Positions 50,380-60,021 of a stretch of DNA of 64,000 nucleotides are shown piece by piece. Within the stretch, counting starts at the first letter, position 1, and the number at the start of each line of letters is the position of its first letter. Below the pieces are notes generated by a model that saw nothing but the letters and a program-made list of their open reading frames with translations, had not been told where the DNA came from and made no database searches. The position numbers and the translations under genes were made by a program. The stretch comes from DATHTS01 sp041940425 (GTDB lineage: Bacteria; Acidobacteriota; Blastocatellia; Pyrinomonadales; Pyrinomonadaceae), in the NCBI GenBank assembly GCA_041940425.1, contig JBGTSF010000012.1, positions 15,924 to 79,923 of the forward strand. The letters run 5' to 3'.

Positions 50380-51177
50380 TTATTGATTGTCTGCAACCAA
50401 CGGATTGTCAGTTACCAGATAATCCTGGTCGGCGACGATCATCCAGTTGCCGTCTTTTTTGACATACATTCTGGAAAAACGCATTTTTCGCGTAAACGAA
50501 ACTCCGTGTTTGTCTTTTCCCTTAAGGTTGTAAACGCCCATAATGGTTGCCGAATCGCCGTTCATACGGATGTTGACATCGGACATATTGATCGGCAGAT
50601 CGTATGTGTAATCATGATTTTTCACCCGGTCAATCAACTGCGTTTTGTTTTCCATATTTCCGTCAAAATTTGATCCGATATAGTTATCAGCTACGTGCCG
50701 CTCAAACCACGCGGCATCTCTGCCGACAAAAGCCGGTCCCAGATCCATCTCCAGAGCGAGAATATGACCTTCGTTGTTTATCGCGTGTCCGGTCGAACTG
50801 ACGGCTTGCCATCTGCCGCCGCGCTTTTCCAGAAAATGGATCGCCCGCGCGTATGTTACGCCGTCGTTGGATTTAACCTTGACGCGATGCGCGATCGTCG
50901 CCGTGTTCGGCGTGCAGGTGATGACGTAATTGTCCAAAATCACGTTCGGGTCGAACGGCGCGATATTCGTCAGAGCCTGCTCTTTCGTCGTCGTGCCTAA
51001 AAGCCCGATTCCTCTGAAATCGTCGGCGTAATACGGCGATAAAGTCGCCCGATCGCTCGCTTTGCCCCAGTCCTGATCAAATTTTTCCAGAGCCTTTTTG
51101 TCCGCCTCGCTGCATTCTGCGAATGCGAAAATCGCTGAGATCATTATCATAATTGTCATACCCAGTAGCTTTTTCAT
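50380..51177 (-). CDS. Secreted DUF4440/SnoaL-like double-domain protein
   Basis: 265 residues with a signal peptide (TIMIMISAIFAFAEC). Two NTF2-like domains can be traced: KALEKFDQDWGKASDRATLS through RWQAVSSTGHAINN, and RDAAWFERHVADNYIGSNFD through WMIVADQDYLVTDN. This fold is a hydrophobic cup used by isomerases, cyclases and many unknown proteins; catalytic residues are not evident. It belongs to a cluster with an SDR and another SnoaL-like protein. Confidence 0.8.
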   Translation of the reverse strand: MKKLLGMTIMIMISAIFAFAECSEADKKALEKFDQDWGKASDRATLSPYYADDFRGIGLLGTTTKEQALTNIAPFDPNVILDNYVITCTPNTATIAHRVKVKSNDGVTYARAIHFLEKRGGRWQAVSSTGHAINNEGHILALEMDLGPAFVGRDAAWFERHVADNYIGSNFDGNMENKTQLIDRVKNHDYTYDLPINMSDVNIRMNGDSATIMGVYNLKGKDKHGVSFTRKMRFSRMYVKKDGNWMIVADQDYLVTDNPLVADNQ

Positions 51178-51220
51178 TTTTTTGTCTCCTTTTAGTTTTT
51201 AGTTTGTGTAAACTATTCGT

Positions 51221-51490
51221 TTAATTTTCAAGAAAATACATTTCCGGTTCTCCGGTAACGCCTGATTTTTCCATTTCCCGGATCAGATCATCGGAGTTGG
51301 AAAATTCCTCCGCCCGCCGTAAATCTTCCGCCTCGAAAAGAAGCGTTATTTTATTCGGGTCGTCAACATCCTGAAGCAGATATTTCTCGGTCAATCCCGC
51401 CGCGTCGCGCGCGTGTCTATGGGCATCGTAGCCCGCTTTCCAATCCGCGAAATCTTTTACGTTTATTCGTGCCAGCATAAAGTTTGCCAT
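51221..51490 (-). CDS. ABM-like (dimeric alpha/beta barrel) small protein
   Basis: 89 residues: ANFMLARINVKDFADWKAGY, then HARDAAGLTEKYLLQDVDDP, ITLLFEAEDLRRAEEFSNSD and a final strand EPEMYFLEN. The fold pattern matches the antibiotic-biosynthesis-monooxygenase-like group. The product may act on an aromatic substrate or simply be a small stress protein; this is not determinable. A good ribosome site (AGGAG) precedes the ATG. Confidence 0.75.
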   Translation of the reverse strand: MANFMLARINVKDFADWKAGYDAHRHARDAAGLTEKYLLQDVDDPNKITLLFEAEDLRRAEEFSNSDDLIREMEKSGVTGEPEMYFLEN

Positions 51491-51523
51491 TTCATTTTTC
51501 TCCTTTTCAGATGGTTTTAGTTG

Positions 51524-52315
51524 TCAGACAGCGGTAAATCCGCCGTCAATCATATGAATTCCTCCGGTGCAGAAACTCGATTCATCGCTTCCCAGAAACA
51601 AGGCGAGATTGGCGACCTCTTCATTCGTGCCGAATCTTCGCATCGGCACGGTCGTCAAAACGAATTCGTGTCCGGCGTTTGGATCTTCCGGGTTAAACTG
51701 CGATTCGACCGAACGCATCATCCGGTTATCAATCGGACCGGGACCGATCGCGTTGACGCGGATGGCGGATTCGGCTAATTCGAGCGCGGCGGTTTTAACC
51801 AGACCGTAAACCGCGTGTTTGCTAGCGATATACGGCGCCATCGTCGGAAAACCGATCATTCCGGCGATTGACGAAAGCGCGATCATCGAACCGCCGCCGC
51901 GCCGCTTCATCGGCTCGACCGCGTGTTTCATCGAAAGCCAAACGCCGAGGACGTTGGTGCGAAAAACGCTTTCGAATTCTTCGACCGAAAGATTTTCGAT
52001 CGGCGCGAAATTGCCTTCCGTCCCGGCGTTCGCCAGTAAAATATCCACACCGCCGAACGCTTCGATCGCCGCTTCGACCGATGCTTCGGTCGCCTGTTCA
52101 TCCGCCGCGTCCGCCACGAAATCCGCGATTGCTTCAAATTCGGCAAGCCGTTCGCGCGTCGCTTTCAATTTTTCCTTTGATCGTCCGACAAGCATCACGC
52201 TCGCGCCTTCTTCCAAAAACCGCGCGGCGGTCGCCTCGCCGATACCGCCCGTCGCGCCCGTAATGATGGCGACTTTGCCGTCTAATCTTTTTCCGTTTTC
52301 GTTGTTTTGACTCAT
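51524..52315 (-). CDS. Short-chain dehydrogenase/reductase
   Basis: 263 residues from the ATG at 52315, preceded by GGGAGAAATC. The Rossmann motif is AIITGATGGIGEATAARFLE; NAG in ILLANAGTEGNFA; catalytic Ser in IALSSIAGMIG; and Tyr/Lys in APYIASKHAVYGLVK. The loop VNAIGPGPIDNRM and the C-terminal LGSDESSFCTGGIHMIDGGF are typical of classical SDRs of the FabG-like group. Substrate unknown. It belongs to a cluster of small NTF2-fold and barrel proteins that could together modify a ketone or aromatic compound (inference). Confidence 0.93.
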   Translation of the reverse strand: MSQNNENGKRLDGKVAIITGATGGIGEATAARFLEEGASVMLVGRSKEKLKATRERLAEFEAIADFVADAADEQATEASVEAAIEAFGGVDILLANAGTEGNFAPIENLSVEEFESVFRTNVLGVWLSMKHAVEPMKRRGGGSMIALSSIAGMIGFPTMAPYIASKHAVYGLVKTAALELAESAIRVNAIGPGPIDNRMMRSVESQFNPEDPNAGHEFVLTTVPMRRFGTNEEVANLALFLGSDESSFCTGGIHMIDGGFTAV

Positions 52316-52345
52316 TATGATTTCTCCCGTTTTTTTGCCCATACA

Positions 52346-52427
52346 GAAATGTGAAAACTTTTATTCTGCTGCTGCGGCTTTGCCTCGTAACGAGCGGCAA
52401 AACCGCGAATTGAAGTTTTCACATTTC
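52346..52427. repeat. Perfect 15-bp inverted repeat with structured loop
   Basis: GAAATGTGAAAACTT (52346-52360) and AAGTTTTCACATTTC (52413-52427) bracket 52 nt that contain a second stem around CCTCG-TAA-CGAGG-like sequence (GCCTCGTAACGAGCGGC). It fills the spacer between the SnoaL-like gene and the SDR gene on the minus strand. Confidence 0.88.
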
Positions 52428-52432
52428 CATCT

Positions 52433-52846
52433 TCACGCGGCTTTCGCGGCGGAGTGCGCTCTGCCGGCGGCGGCGTTGTCGAAGTATTCTAAAAAGCTGA
52501 CGACTTTTCCGTTATTGATTTCGATTATGTGCGCGAATCCCGAATTGTATTCTTTGCCCGTGTTTTTTGAGCGGACGTGCAGTTCTCCCAAAATGACGAC
52601 TCGATCGCCTTGAGCGATAAATTCCTGCGGCTCGATCTTTAAAAATTCCTCGTATTCGTCTATTTCGGAGATAAATTTGCCGATCTTGTCGCGTCCCGTC
52701 ACAGTGGTTTCGAGCGGAACATTTTCGATATCCGGTGAATTCCAACCGGCATCTTCCGAAAATAAATTGAGAAACCCTTCAACGTCGCCCGAGTTGAATG
52801 TTTCATACAATCTTGCTGCTATTTTTGTGTTTTCTTGTTCATTCAT
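52433..52846 (-). CDS. SnoaL-like/ketosteroid isomerase-fold protein
   Basis: 137 residues, cytoplasmic. NTF2-like layout: KIAARLYETFNSGDVEGFLN, LFSEDAGWNSPDIENVPL, GRDKIGKFISEIDEYEEFLK, and the late strands VVILGELHVRSKNTGKEYNS and FAHIIEINNGKVVSFLEYFD. This is the common SnoaL-like pattern. The first gene of the minus-strand cluster with the SDR. Some members act on polyketide or steroid-like compounds, but many have no known activity. Confidence 0.87.
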   Translation of the reverse strand: MNEQENTKIAARLYETFNSGDVEGFLNLFSEDAGWNSPDIENVPLETTVTGRDKIGKFISEIDEYEEFLKIEPQEFIAQGDRVVILGELHVRSKNTGKEYNSGFAHIIEINNGKVVSFLEYFDNAAAGRAHSAAKAA

Positions 52847-52994
52847 ATTTTTTTTTATTCTCCTTAAATTTTTGTTTCGACCGTTTCAGAATCATTTTCA
52901 AAACAAAGCATTTAAAAATTTTGACCTCTATCCGCCTAAACGACGTCCCAACAGAAAAAGTGTCAGCGTCCGCGAAAAATCTTTGATTTTGCTG

Positions 52995-53000
52995 TATAAT
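52995..53000 (+). promoter_or_regulatory. Consensus -10 element upstream of the ECF sigma gene
   Basis: TATAAT at 52995-53000, 25 nt before the ATG. No good -35 at normal spacing is visible. Confidence 0.4.
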
Positions 53001-53025
53001 ACGGGGAAACCCGCACGAAAAATTT

Positions 53026-53592
53026 ATGGGAGACGATAATTCCGAACGGATCACGCTTCTTCTCGTTGATTGGAGCGAAGGCGACAAATCCGCACTCGAA
53101 GAATTGATGCCGCTGGTCTATGGAGAACTTCGCCGGATGGCACGGCGGTATATGAAAAAACAGCCTTCGGGACATACTTTTCAGACGACCGAATTGATTC
53201 ACGAAGCATATTTAAAGCTGGCGGACGGAGGAGATCGGAAATGGCGAAACCGCGAGCATTTTTTCGGCGTGGCGGCAAAAGCGATGCGGCATATTCTGGT
53301 TGACTACGCGAGGTCTAAAAGCCGGAAAAAGCGCGGCGGATGGCAAAATCGCATAACCTTTGCCGAAGACGCCTTCGGCACGCAAGACAGCTCGACCGAA
53401 ATGATCGCCCTCGACGACGCTTTGAATCAATTGGCGGTTTTAGATGAACGCAAGGCGCGCGTCGTCGAGATGAAATTTTTCGCCGGGTTAAAGGTCGAAG
53501 AGATCGCGGGAGTTTTAAGAGTCTCGCCGGAAACCGTCAAGCGCGATTGGAGTTTTTCAAAATCGTGGCTCCGGCGCGAGTTGTCAAATTAA
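53026..53592 (+). CDS. ECF-type RNA polymerase sigma factor (TIGR02999-like)
   Basis: 188 residues. Region 2 is LEELMPLVYGELRRMARRYM and the segment around TFQTTELIHEAYLKLADGG; KRKKRGG-type basic linkage follows MRHILVDYARSKSRKKRGG; region 4 is ALNQLAVLDERKARVVEMKF and EEIAGVLRVSPETVKRDWSF. The HILVDYAR and TVKRDW motifs are characteristic of the ECF group that lies next to Ser/Thr kinase genes in Acidobacteriota and Planctomycetota. The kinase gene begins 16 nt after its stop. Its regulation is probably by phosphorylation rather than an anti-sigma factor, since none is present (inference). Confidence 0.94.
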   Translation: MGDDNSERITLLLVDWSEGDKSALEELMPLVYGELRRMARRYMKKQPSGHTFQTTELIHEAYLKLADGGDRKWRNREHFFGVAAKAMRHILVDYARSKSRKKRGGWQNRITFAEDAFGTQDSSTEMIALDDALNQLAVLDERKARVVEMKFFAGLKVEEIAGVLRVSPETVKRDWSFSKSWLRRELSN

Positions 53593-53608
53593 GCCCGTTT
53601 TTCTTTAG

Positions 53609-56113
53609 ATGAATGCCGAAAGACTAAAATTGATCGAAGAAGTCTTTCATGAGATTTCGGGAATTTCGCCCCATCAACGCGAATCGTTTTTCACTGAGCA
53701 TTGCGGTGGCGACACCGAACTGCGCCGCGAAGTCGAAGCCTTGATCGCTTTTCAAAACATTTCGGACGAGCTGCTTGAAGCTTCGCCCGCCTTGCTTGCC
53801 GCCGAAATGTTTGCCGATGAGGAAATTTCAAATCTCGCCGGCAGACAGATCAATCAATACAAAATTCTCTCGCCGCTCGGCAGAGGCGGAATGGGAACGG
53901 TATATCTGGCGGAAGACACGCGCCTCGACCGCCGCGTCGCCGTCAAATTTTTGAATGCCGAATTCGTTCAAAACGCCGATAAATTAAACCGTTTCATCCG
54001 CGAAGCGAAAGCCGCCTCCGCGCTCAATCACCCGAACATCTTGACCGTTTACGGCATCGGCGAACACGGCGGCGCGCATTATTTCGCTATGGAATTTATT
54101 GACGGCGAAGTTTTGAAAAAGAAAAAACGCAGGATCGAGACGGTTCTCGACATTTCCGTTCAGATCGTCTCCGCGCTTTCGGTAGCGCACGAAGCGGGCA
54201 TCGTTCACCGCGACATCAAGCCCGAAAATATAATGATGCGCCGCGACGGAATCGTCAAAATTCTGGATTTCGGTCTGGCGAAACTCGTCGGATTTGACAG
54301 TTCGGATGCGGAAAAAGAGACGAAAACCTTGATCGAGTTGGTGCGAAAAAATATTCAGGACGCAAACCTGAATCCGAAGCTAACAAGTCCCGGGATGATC
54401 ATGGGAACGCCGCATTATATGTCGCCGGAACAAGCCGAAGGCAGCGGCATCAATCACCAGACCGACATATTCAGTTTCGGCGTTGTGCTTTACGAAATGC
54501 TTTCCGGCAAACTGCCGTTTTCCGGTGAAACGATAGATCAGATCATTCAGGCGATTCTCGAAACCGAACCCGAACCGCTTGAAAATATTCCCGGCGAACT
54601 GCGGAAAATCGTCCGAAAAACTCTGATGAAAGCGAGGGAAAACCGTTATCAAACGGCTCTCGATTTGCTCAATGACCTCAAAAAGCTTCAAACGGAAATC
54701 ACCGTTCAAAGCGCATTAAAAAGTTCGATTAAAAATCAGGAGGAAGACGATCCGATCAACTCGATCGCGGTAATGCCTTTTGTCAATGAAAGCAATAACG
54801 AAGACATCGAATTTCTCGCCGACGGAATGACGGAAACATTGATCGGCAATCTAGCGCGGATTCCGAATTTGTCGGTCAAAGCGAGAAGTACTGTTTTTTA
54901 TTACAAAGACAAAAATATTACTCCGAAAAAAATAGGCGAGGAATTAAACGTCGGCGCGGTTTTGCTCGGCAGAATCGTCCGGCGCGGCGAAGCCGTCAAA
55001 CTCGGTCTGGAACTTGTCGAGACGAAAACTCTGAACGCTTTATGGAGCGAAACATACGAGCGCGGGATGAGCGATCTGGCGCAGCTGCAAAGCGAAATTG
55101 CGGCGAGCGTTTTCAGAAAGCTGAGAAAAAAACTGTTCGGGGACGACGAAAAGAACATTGCCAAAATTTACACGACAGACCGCAAAGCCTACGAAGCGTA
55201 TCTGAAAGGGCGTTTTTACTGGAACAAACGAAACGAGGAAAATTTGTTAAAAGCGATCGAGTATTTCGAGCAGGCGATCGAGCTAGATCCCGGATACGCC
55301 CTGGCTTACTGCGGTCTGGCGGATTCCTTTTCGCTTCTGCCGAATTACGGCGTTCTGCCGTCGAGAGAGGCGATTCCAAAAGCGCGCCGGGCGGCGGAAA
55401 AAGCCGTCGGGATAAATCCCTTGCTGGCGGAATCGCATACGTCTCTCGGCTATGTTCTAAAGAGCGAATGGAAATTCAGCGAAGCCGAAAAAGAATATCA
55501 GAGATCAATCGAATTAAATTCCAACTACGCGGTAGCTCATCATTGGTACGGCGATCTGCTTTTCAGGCTCGAGCGACCCGCCGAGGCGGAAAAGCAGTTT
55601 GAGATCGGTCTGGAAATTGATCCGCTGTCCGAGATTATGAACAGAAATTTCGGCGATATGCTGTATATGTGGGGAAAATACGAAAAGGCTGAAAAACAAA
55701 TCCGCAAGGCTCTGGAGATCAATCCCGACTGCCCGTATTCGAACGGGCGTTTATCGGAAATTCTTGCCCGAAAGGGAAAACGTGCGGAAGCGTTTGCCGC
55801 CGCGAACAAAGCGATCGAAGCCGGTCTGTCGAACGCGAAATATCAAATCGCTCTTCTCGAAGCGGTTTCGGGAAACGCTGCGGCGGCGAGAAAGCATTTA
55901 AGCCGGATTGAATCCGAAAAGCCCGAATCTTCATTTTATATCGCCGTCCTTTGCGCCAATCTGGGCGAAAAAGACAAAGCATTGCGGCATCTCGAAAATC
56001 TATACAAAAACCGTTACCCGCTCGAATGGTTTCTGCCGTCGCGCGAATTTGACACAATCCGCGACGATCCGCGCTTCAAAGCCATCAAGCGGGCAATGGG
56101 ACTGCCGGATTGA
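53609..56113 (+). CDS. Ser/Thr protein kinase with FlgO/TolB-N-like domain and TPRs, paired with the ECF sigma factor
   Basis: 834 residues. An N-terminal domain (MNAERLKLIEEVFHEISGIS; GDTELRREVEALIAF) of the kind found before many acidobacterial kinases precedes the kinase domain at about 85-365: LGRGGMGTVYLAEDTRLDRR, the catalytic HRD at 200-202 (HRDIKPENIMM), LDFGLAKL, and SPEQAEGSG. There is no membrane helix. Next is a domain starting SIAVMPFVNESNNEDIEFLA, as in the kinase at 47553, and then about six TPRs. Cytoplasmic. The 16-nt distance from the sigma gene indicates one operon. This gene is not the start of the downstream kinase transcript, which has a 267-nt upstream spacer. Confidence 0.93.
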   Translation: MNAERLKLIEEVFHEISGISPHQRESFFTEHCGGDTELRREVEALIAFQNISDELLEASPALLAAEMFADEEISNLAGRQINQYKILSPLGRGGMGTVYLAEDTRLDRRVAVKFLNAEFVQNADKLNRFIREAKAASALNHPNILTVYGIGEHGGAHYFAMEFIDGEVLKKKKRRIETVLDISVQIVSALSVAHEAGIVHRDIKPENIMMRRDGIVKILDFGLAKLVGFDSSDAEKETKTLIELVRKNIQDANLNPKLTSPGMIMGTPHYMSPEQAEGSGINHQTDIFSFGVVLYEMLSGKLPFSGETIDQIIQAILETEPEPLENIPGELRKIVRKTLMKARENRYQTALDLLNDLKKLQTEITVQSALKSSIKNQEEDDPINSIAVMPFVNESNNEDIEFLADGMTETLIGNLARIPNLSVKARSTVFYYKDKNITPKKIGEELNVGAVLLGRIVRRGEAVKLGLELVETKTLNALWSETYERGMSDLAQLQSEIAASVFRKLRKKLFGDDEKNIAKIYTTDRKAYEAYLKGRFYWNKRNEENLLKAIEYFEQAIELDPGYALAYCGLADSFSLLPNYGVLPSREAIPKARRAAEKAVGINPLLAESHTSLGYVLKSEWKFSEAEKEYQRSIELNSNYAVAHHWYGDLLFRLERPAEAEKQFEIGLEIDPLSEIMNRNFGDMLYMWGKYEKAEKQIRKALEINPDCPYSNGRLSEILARKGKRAEAFAAANKAIEAGLSNAKYQIALLEAVSGNAAAARKHLSRIESEKPESSFYIAVLCANLGEKDKALRHLENLYKNRYPLEWFLPSREFDTIRDDPRFKAIKRAMGLPD

Positions 56114-56380
56114 ATGTTTCGATAAATTTATCTTAACTCATTGCGGGAATTGACCGGAAAAATAACTGTTGATTAATAAAAAATTAAGAATATAATGACA
56201 TTTAACGTAAACAATCCGAAAGTTTAACGAAACGTGTCAGGCTGCCGACCGTTTTGAGCGGAGAAATTTTCACAGCTAAATATTTGGAATTTCAAGCGTC
56301 GCCGGACACTGACAGACAATAGACGAAGCGGCTCTCAAACGCCCATCCGTTTAACGCTTTGCTTTTTTTTTAGCAAAAGA

Positions 56381-59300
56381 ATGGATGCCGAAAGATTAAA
56401 ACGAATCGAGGATATTTATCATGCGGCTTTAGAAATCCCGGCGGCACAGCGTGAATCCTTCTTAAAGAAAAACTGCGGGGAAGATGCCGATTTGCGTCGC
56501 GAGGTCGAATCTCTGCTGAAATTCGAAACGACCGCCTTTTTAGACCGTCCGCCCGAATCGCTCGCCGCCGAAATAATTTCTCAAAAAGACGATGACAGCC
56601 GTTTCGCCGGCAAGAAACTCGGTCGCTACAGGATTAAAAAACTTCTGGGCAGAGGCGGAATGGGCGAAGTTTTTCTTGCCGAAGATACCGAACTCGAACG
56701 CCTCGTCGCCGTCAAAATTCTGCCCGAAGATTTTTCCGGCGACGGTCACCGCGTCAGCCGTTTTCTACGCGAGGCAAAAGCCGTTTCAGCACTCAATCAT
56801 CCGAATATTCTGACGATCTACGAAACCGGAATTTTTCAAAACTCGCGTTTTATCGTGACCGAATATATCGAAGGCGAAACCCTGCGCGAAAAAATGACGC
56901 GCGGGGACTTTGACCTGCGCGAAATTCTGGACATCGGCGGGCAGATCGCCGCCGCTTTGTCCGCCGCGCACAGCGCGGGCATCGTTCACCGCGACATCAA
57001 ACCCGAAAATGTGATACTGCGCAAAGACAGGCTGGTCAAGGTTTTGGATTTCGGTCTGGCGAAACTAGCCGGAAATTCTTCGCCTTCAAACGGCTTAAAT
57101 ATAAACGAAGAAGCGTTGACGCGGCAATTCGATCTGACCAATCCGGGAATGGTTCTGGGAACGACCAACTATATGTCGCCCGAACAGGTGCGCGGACGAG
57201 CCGATATAGATGCGCGTTCCGACATCTGGAGTCTCGGCGTAGTAATTTTCGAAATGCTCACGGGGCGCGTTCCGTTTGCGGGCGAAACGGTCGGCGACAT
57301 CATCGCTTCGATCCTGAAAACCGACGCGCCGCTTTTGTCGAAATGCGTCAAGGATTGTCCTGCCGAACTCGAACGCATCATTTCCAAAACCCTGCAAAAA
57401 CGGCGCGAAGAGCGTTATCAGGACGTTAAGGATCTGGCTCTCGACCTGAAATCTTTGAATAAAGAACTGGAATTTTCTGCCGAACGGGAGCGCGTTTCGG
57501 CGACCGGCGAAAGACACCAGACATCGGAAATCCCGAAACAGGTTACGACGCACATCGAAACCGGCAGGCGGTTTTTGGGGTTGAACGCTTTGGCGGTTTT
57601 GATCATTGCCGGTCTGATGTTCGGCGGCGCGTGGTGGTTTTTCTCGAAAAATGAACCGGCTGAAAACGCGCCGAATTTGAAACAGACGGAAGTCGTCAAC
57701 TGGACGAGCGCGCCGGGTGAAACCTACAGCGTCGGCTCGTTTTCGCCGGACGCGAAAATGATCGCTTTCGCCTCCGGTCAAACCGGGCAGAAAAACATCT
57801 GGGTCAAGCAGACGACATCCGGCGACGCGGTGCAGATCACCAAAGACGAATACGGCAATAAAAATCCGGTCTGGTCGCCCGACGGCGATGAACTCGCCTA
57901 TCATTCAACCAGAGGAAACGAAGCGGGCATCTGGCGAATCCCGATCCTGGGCGGCACACCGAAACTCGTCGCCGCGATTGAAAATCCCGGCAGCTCGATT
58001 CTGTTTTGGTCGAAAAACAATCTGATCTATTTTGAATCGAAAAATGAAATTTTCGCGCTCGATGCGAATTCGGGGCGAACAAAACAAATCTCCGATCTCA
58101 AAGCAAAAAATATAAAACCCGTTTCGACCAATATTTCGCCCGATGAACAACTGGTCGTTTATATCACGGTCGCGGAAAAAATCTGGAGCGTGCGGACAAG
58201 CGGTCCGGCGGGCGAAAGAGGGGAAAAAATATTTGAAAGTCCGACGGAAATCAAAAACGTCTTCTGGCACACGGACAGCCGGAGAGTTTTTTTCAGCTCG
58301 CTGGTTGACGAGATATTTCAGGTTTTCGTCACGGGCGGCGATCTGCCGCAGCCGAAGCAATTGACCTTCGGCGACAGGGATATTTTCGTCGTTGACGTTT
58401 CGGCGGACGGCGAAAAAATCCTGCTCGGCTCCGCCAAAGAAGAATCGGACATCTGGGGTTTTAATATCAGGGAATCGAAGGAATTCACGGTCGCCTCCGA
58501 CATCAATTCCGAACTCTGGGGAAATGTGTCGCCCGACGGCAAAACGATCGCCTACCAATCAATCAAAAATCCGAGTCAGGGCAACAAATTGTTTTACGGC
58601 GCGATTTTTACAAAATCCCTCGAATCCGACAGCCAAGCCGTACAGCTCGCTCCCGAAGGATTTTTGCCCGTCTGGTCGCCCGACGGGCAAAAAATCGCGT
58701 TTATGCGCGTGGTCGGTAAAACCTACCAGCTCGAAACTATCGAGGCGACCGGCGTCGGACAAAAAACTCTCGCTGCCGACGGGTTAAGGGCGGTCAGTTT
58801 TACGGTTTTGCCTTACAGCAGATTACAAACGAATGATTTTAGCTGGTCGCCCGACGGCGGCAGAATCGCATACATTTCCGACCGCGGCGGCGCGGATAAT
58901 ATCTGGCTGGTCAGTTCGGACGGCGCGGCTAATTTACAACTTTCGGCTAATAACGATGAAAAATCCCTGCTCGAATGCCCGATCTGGTCGGCGGACGGCA
59001 AATATATCGCCTATACGTCGAAAACGAATAATCCCGCGGGCAAAACGACATACGGCGTTTGGATTATTGAAACGGAAACAAAAATTTCACGGATGCTGAC
59101 CCGAAATCGTGAGTTTTATCGTTTATTGGGTTGGACGAAAGAAGGCGATCTGCTGACCGTTTCGACCGGAGAATCGAGCATTGCGGCAACGCCGACCGAG
59201 GTTTCGTTGAAAATCGTGGAAACGCAGACGGGAAATGTTCGTGAGATAACAAAACACAAAGATACATATTTATTTAACGTTCAGCTTTCCCCGGATGCCG

Positions 59301-59506
59301 GACAAGTCGCCTTCGCCGCGCGCCGCGACGGAAAGGACAATATCTGGATAACGACCATCGCGGGCGGTGATGCGAAACAAGCGACGAACAACAATGATCC
59401 GAGACTGTATTTTTCGAATATAACTTGGTCGCCCGGTAACGACACGATCTTCTTCGGAAAACAGACGCGGTTCAGTCTGCTTTCAATGCTGACAAATTTC
59501 AAATAG
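56381..59506 (+). CDS. Transmembrane Ser/Thr protein kinase with TolB-like propeller sensor domain
   Basis: 1041 residues. The same N-terminal domain as the previous kinase (MDAERLKRIEDIYHAALEIP; DADLRREVESLLKFE), then a kinase domain with LGRGGMGEVFLAEDTELERL, HRD at 203-205 and DFG in KVLDFGLAKLAG. One membrane helix at about 398-417 (NALAVLIIAGLMFGGAWWFF) leads to an extracytoplasmic beta-propeller of TolB/WD40-like blades with recurring SPDG (WSPDGDELAYHS; VWSPDGQKIAFM; SWSPDGGRIAYISDR; DNIWLV). This arrangement suggests an outside sensor linked to an inside kinase. It heads a cluster with a BON protein and two secreted peptidases. Confidence 0.94.
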   Translation: MDAERLKRIEDIYHAALEIPAAQRESFLKKNCGEDADLRREVESLLKFETTAFLDRPPESLAAEIISQKDDDSRFAGKKLGRYRIKKLLGRGGMGEVFLAEDTELERLVAVKILPEDFSGDGHRVSRFLREAKAVSALNHPNILTIYETGIFQNSRFIVTEYIEGETLREKMTRGDFDLREILDIGGQIAAALSAAHSAGIVHRDIKPENVILRKDRLVKVLDFGLAKLAGNSSPSNGLNINEEALTRQFDLTNPGMVLGTTNYMSPEQVRGRADIDARSDIWSLGVVIFEMLTGRVPFAGETVGDIIASILKTDAPLLSKCVKDCPAELERIISKTLQKRREERYQDVKDLALDLKSLNKELEFSAERERVSATGERHQTSEIPKQVTTHIETGRRFLGLNALAVLIIAGLMFGGAWWFFSKNEPAENAPNLKQTEVVNWTSAPGETYSVGSFSPDAKMIAFASGQTGQKNIWVKQTTSGDAVQITKDEYGNKNPVWSPDGDELAYHSTRGNEAGIWRIPILGGTPKLVAAIENPGSSILFWSKNNLIYFESKNEIFALDANSGRTKQISDLKAKNIKPVSTNISPDEQLVVYITVAEKIWSVRTSGPAGERGEKIFESPTEIKNVFWHTDSRRVFFSSLVDEIFQVFVTGGDLPQPKQLTFGDRDIFVVDVSADGEKILLGSAKEESDIWGFNIRESKEFTVASDINSELWGNVSPDGKTIAYQSIKNPSQGNKLFYGAIFTKSLESDSQAVQLAPEGFLPVWSPDGQKIAFMRVVGKTYQLETIEATGVGQKTLAADGLRAVSFTVLPYSRLQTNDFSWSPDGGRIAYISDRGGADNIWLVSSDGAANLQLSANNDEKSLLECPIWSADGKYIAYTSKTNNPAGKTTYGVWIIETETKISRMLTRNREFYRLLGWTKEGDLLTVSTGESSIAATPTEVSLKIVETQTGNVREITKHKDTYLFNVQLSPDAGQVAFAARRDGKDNIWITTIAGGDAKQATNNNDPRLYFSNITWSPGNDTIFFGKQTRFSLLSMLTNFK

Positions 59507-59522
59507 AAACAGGAGAAAAACA

Positions 59523-59939
59523 ATGAACTATAGATCAATTATTAAAACGGCGATTATTATTTTCGGCACGGTAATTTTATTTAATTTCGCTTCATTTGCC
59601 CAGCAGACCGACAATATGGATCCGGCGGACAAAGAGCTTGTGATGAAGGTTTACGAAAAACTCAAGCCCGATTATGACGATCAGTTAAATCACATCAATG
59701 TCCGCGCCGATGCGAGCGACGGTGTCGTCATAGTCGAGGGCTGGGTCGCCAAAAAAGCGGATGTCAAAAAAATCGTTAAACTGATTCAGACCATCAGCGG
59801 CATCAATTGCGTGGTGGTCGCCAAATTAACGGTCGGCAAAGGGGTCGGCTGCGGACCGGGACAGAAGGAATGCGGCGGAACTTGTATTTCCGATAAAGAC
59901 ACCTGTACGATTTGCCTTTTGCCGGGAAAATGCGTCTGA
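59523..59939 (+). CDS. Secreted BON-domain protein with cysteine-rich tail
   Basis: 138 residues with a signal peptide (TAIIIFGTVILFNFASFAQQ). The BON-like core is INVRADASDGVVIVEGWVAK, KADVKKIVKLIQTISGINCV, and VVVAKLTVGKG. The tail has nine cysteines in 40 residues (GCGPGQKECGGTCISDKDTC), a pattern of tightly spaced Cys typical of small disulfide or metal-binding knots. BON domains bind membranes or other proteins. It begins 16 nt after the kinase stop, with ribosome site AACAGGAG. Confidence 0.82.
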   Translation: MNYRSIIKTAIIIFGTVILFNFASFAQQTDNMDPADKELVMKVYEKLKPDYDDQLNHINVRADASDGVVIVEGWVAKKADVKKIVKLIQTISGINCVVVAKLTVGKGVGCGPGQKECGGTCISDKDTCTICLLPGKCV

Positions 59940-60021
59940 CGCTTTTCGGTCAAATATGTGTTTCAAAAATTAAAGCCGGAAACGCTCCGGGCGCGGGCGC
60001 GTTTCCGCTTTCTTATACTCT

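Noticed and set aside
57095..58558. Two long minus-strand open frames (269 and 217 codons) opposite the TolB-propeller kinase
   Set aside because: They mirror the codon bias of the kinase gene and have no family motif or start signals.
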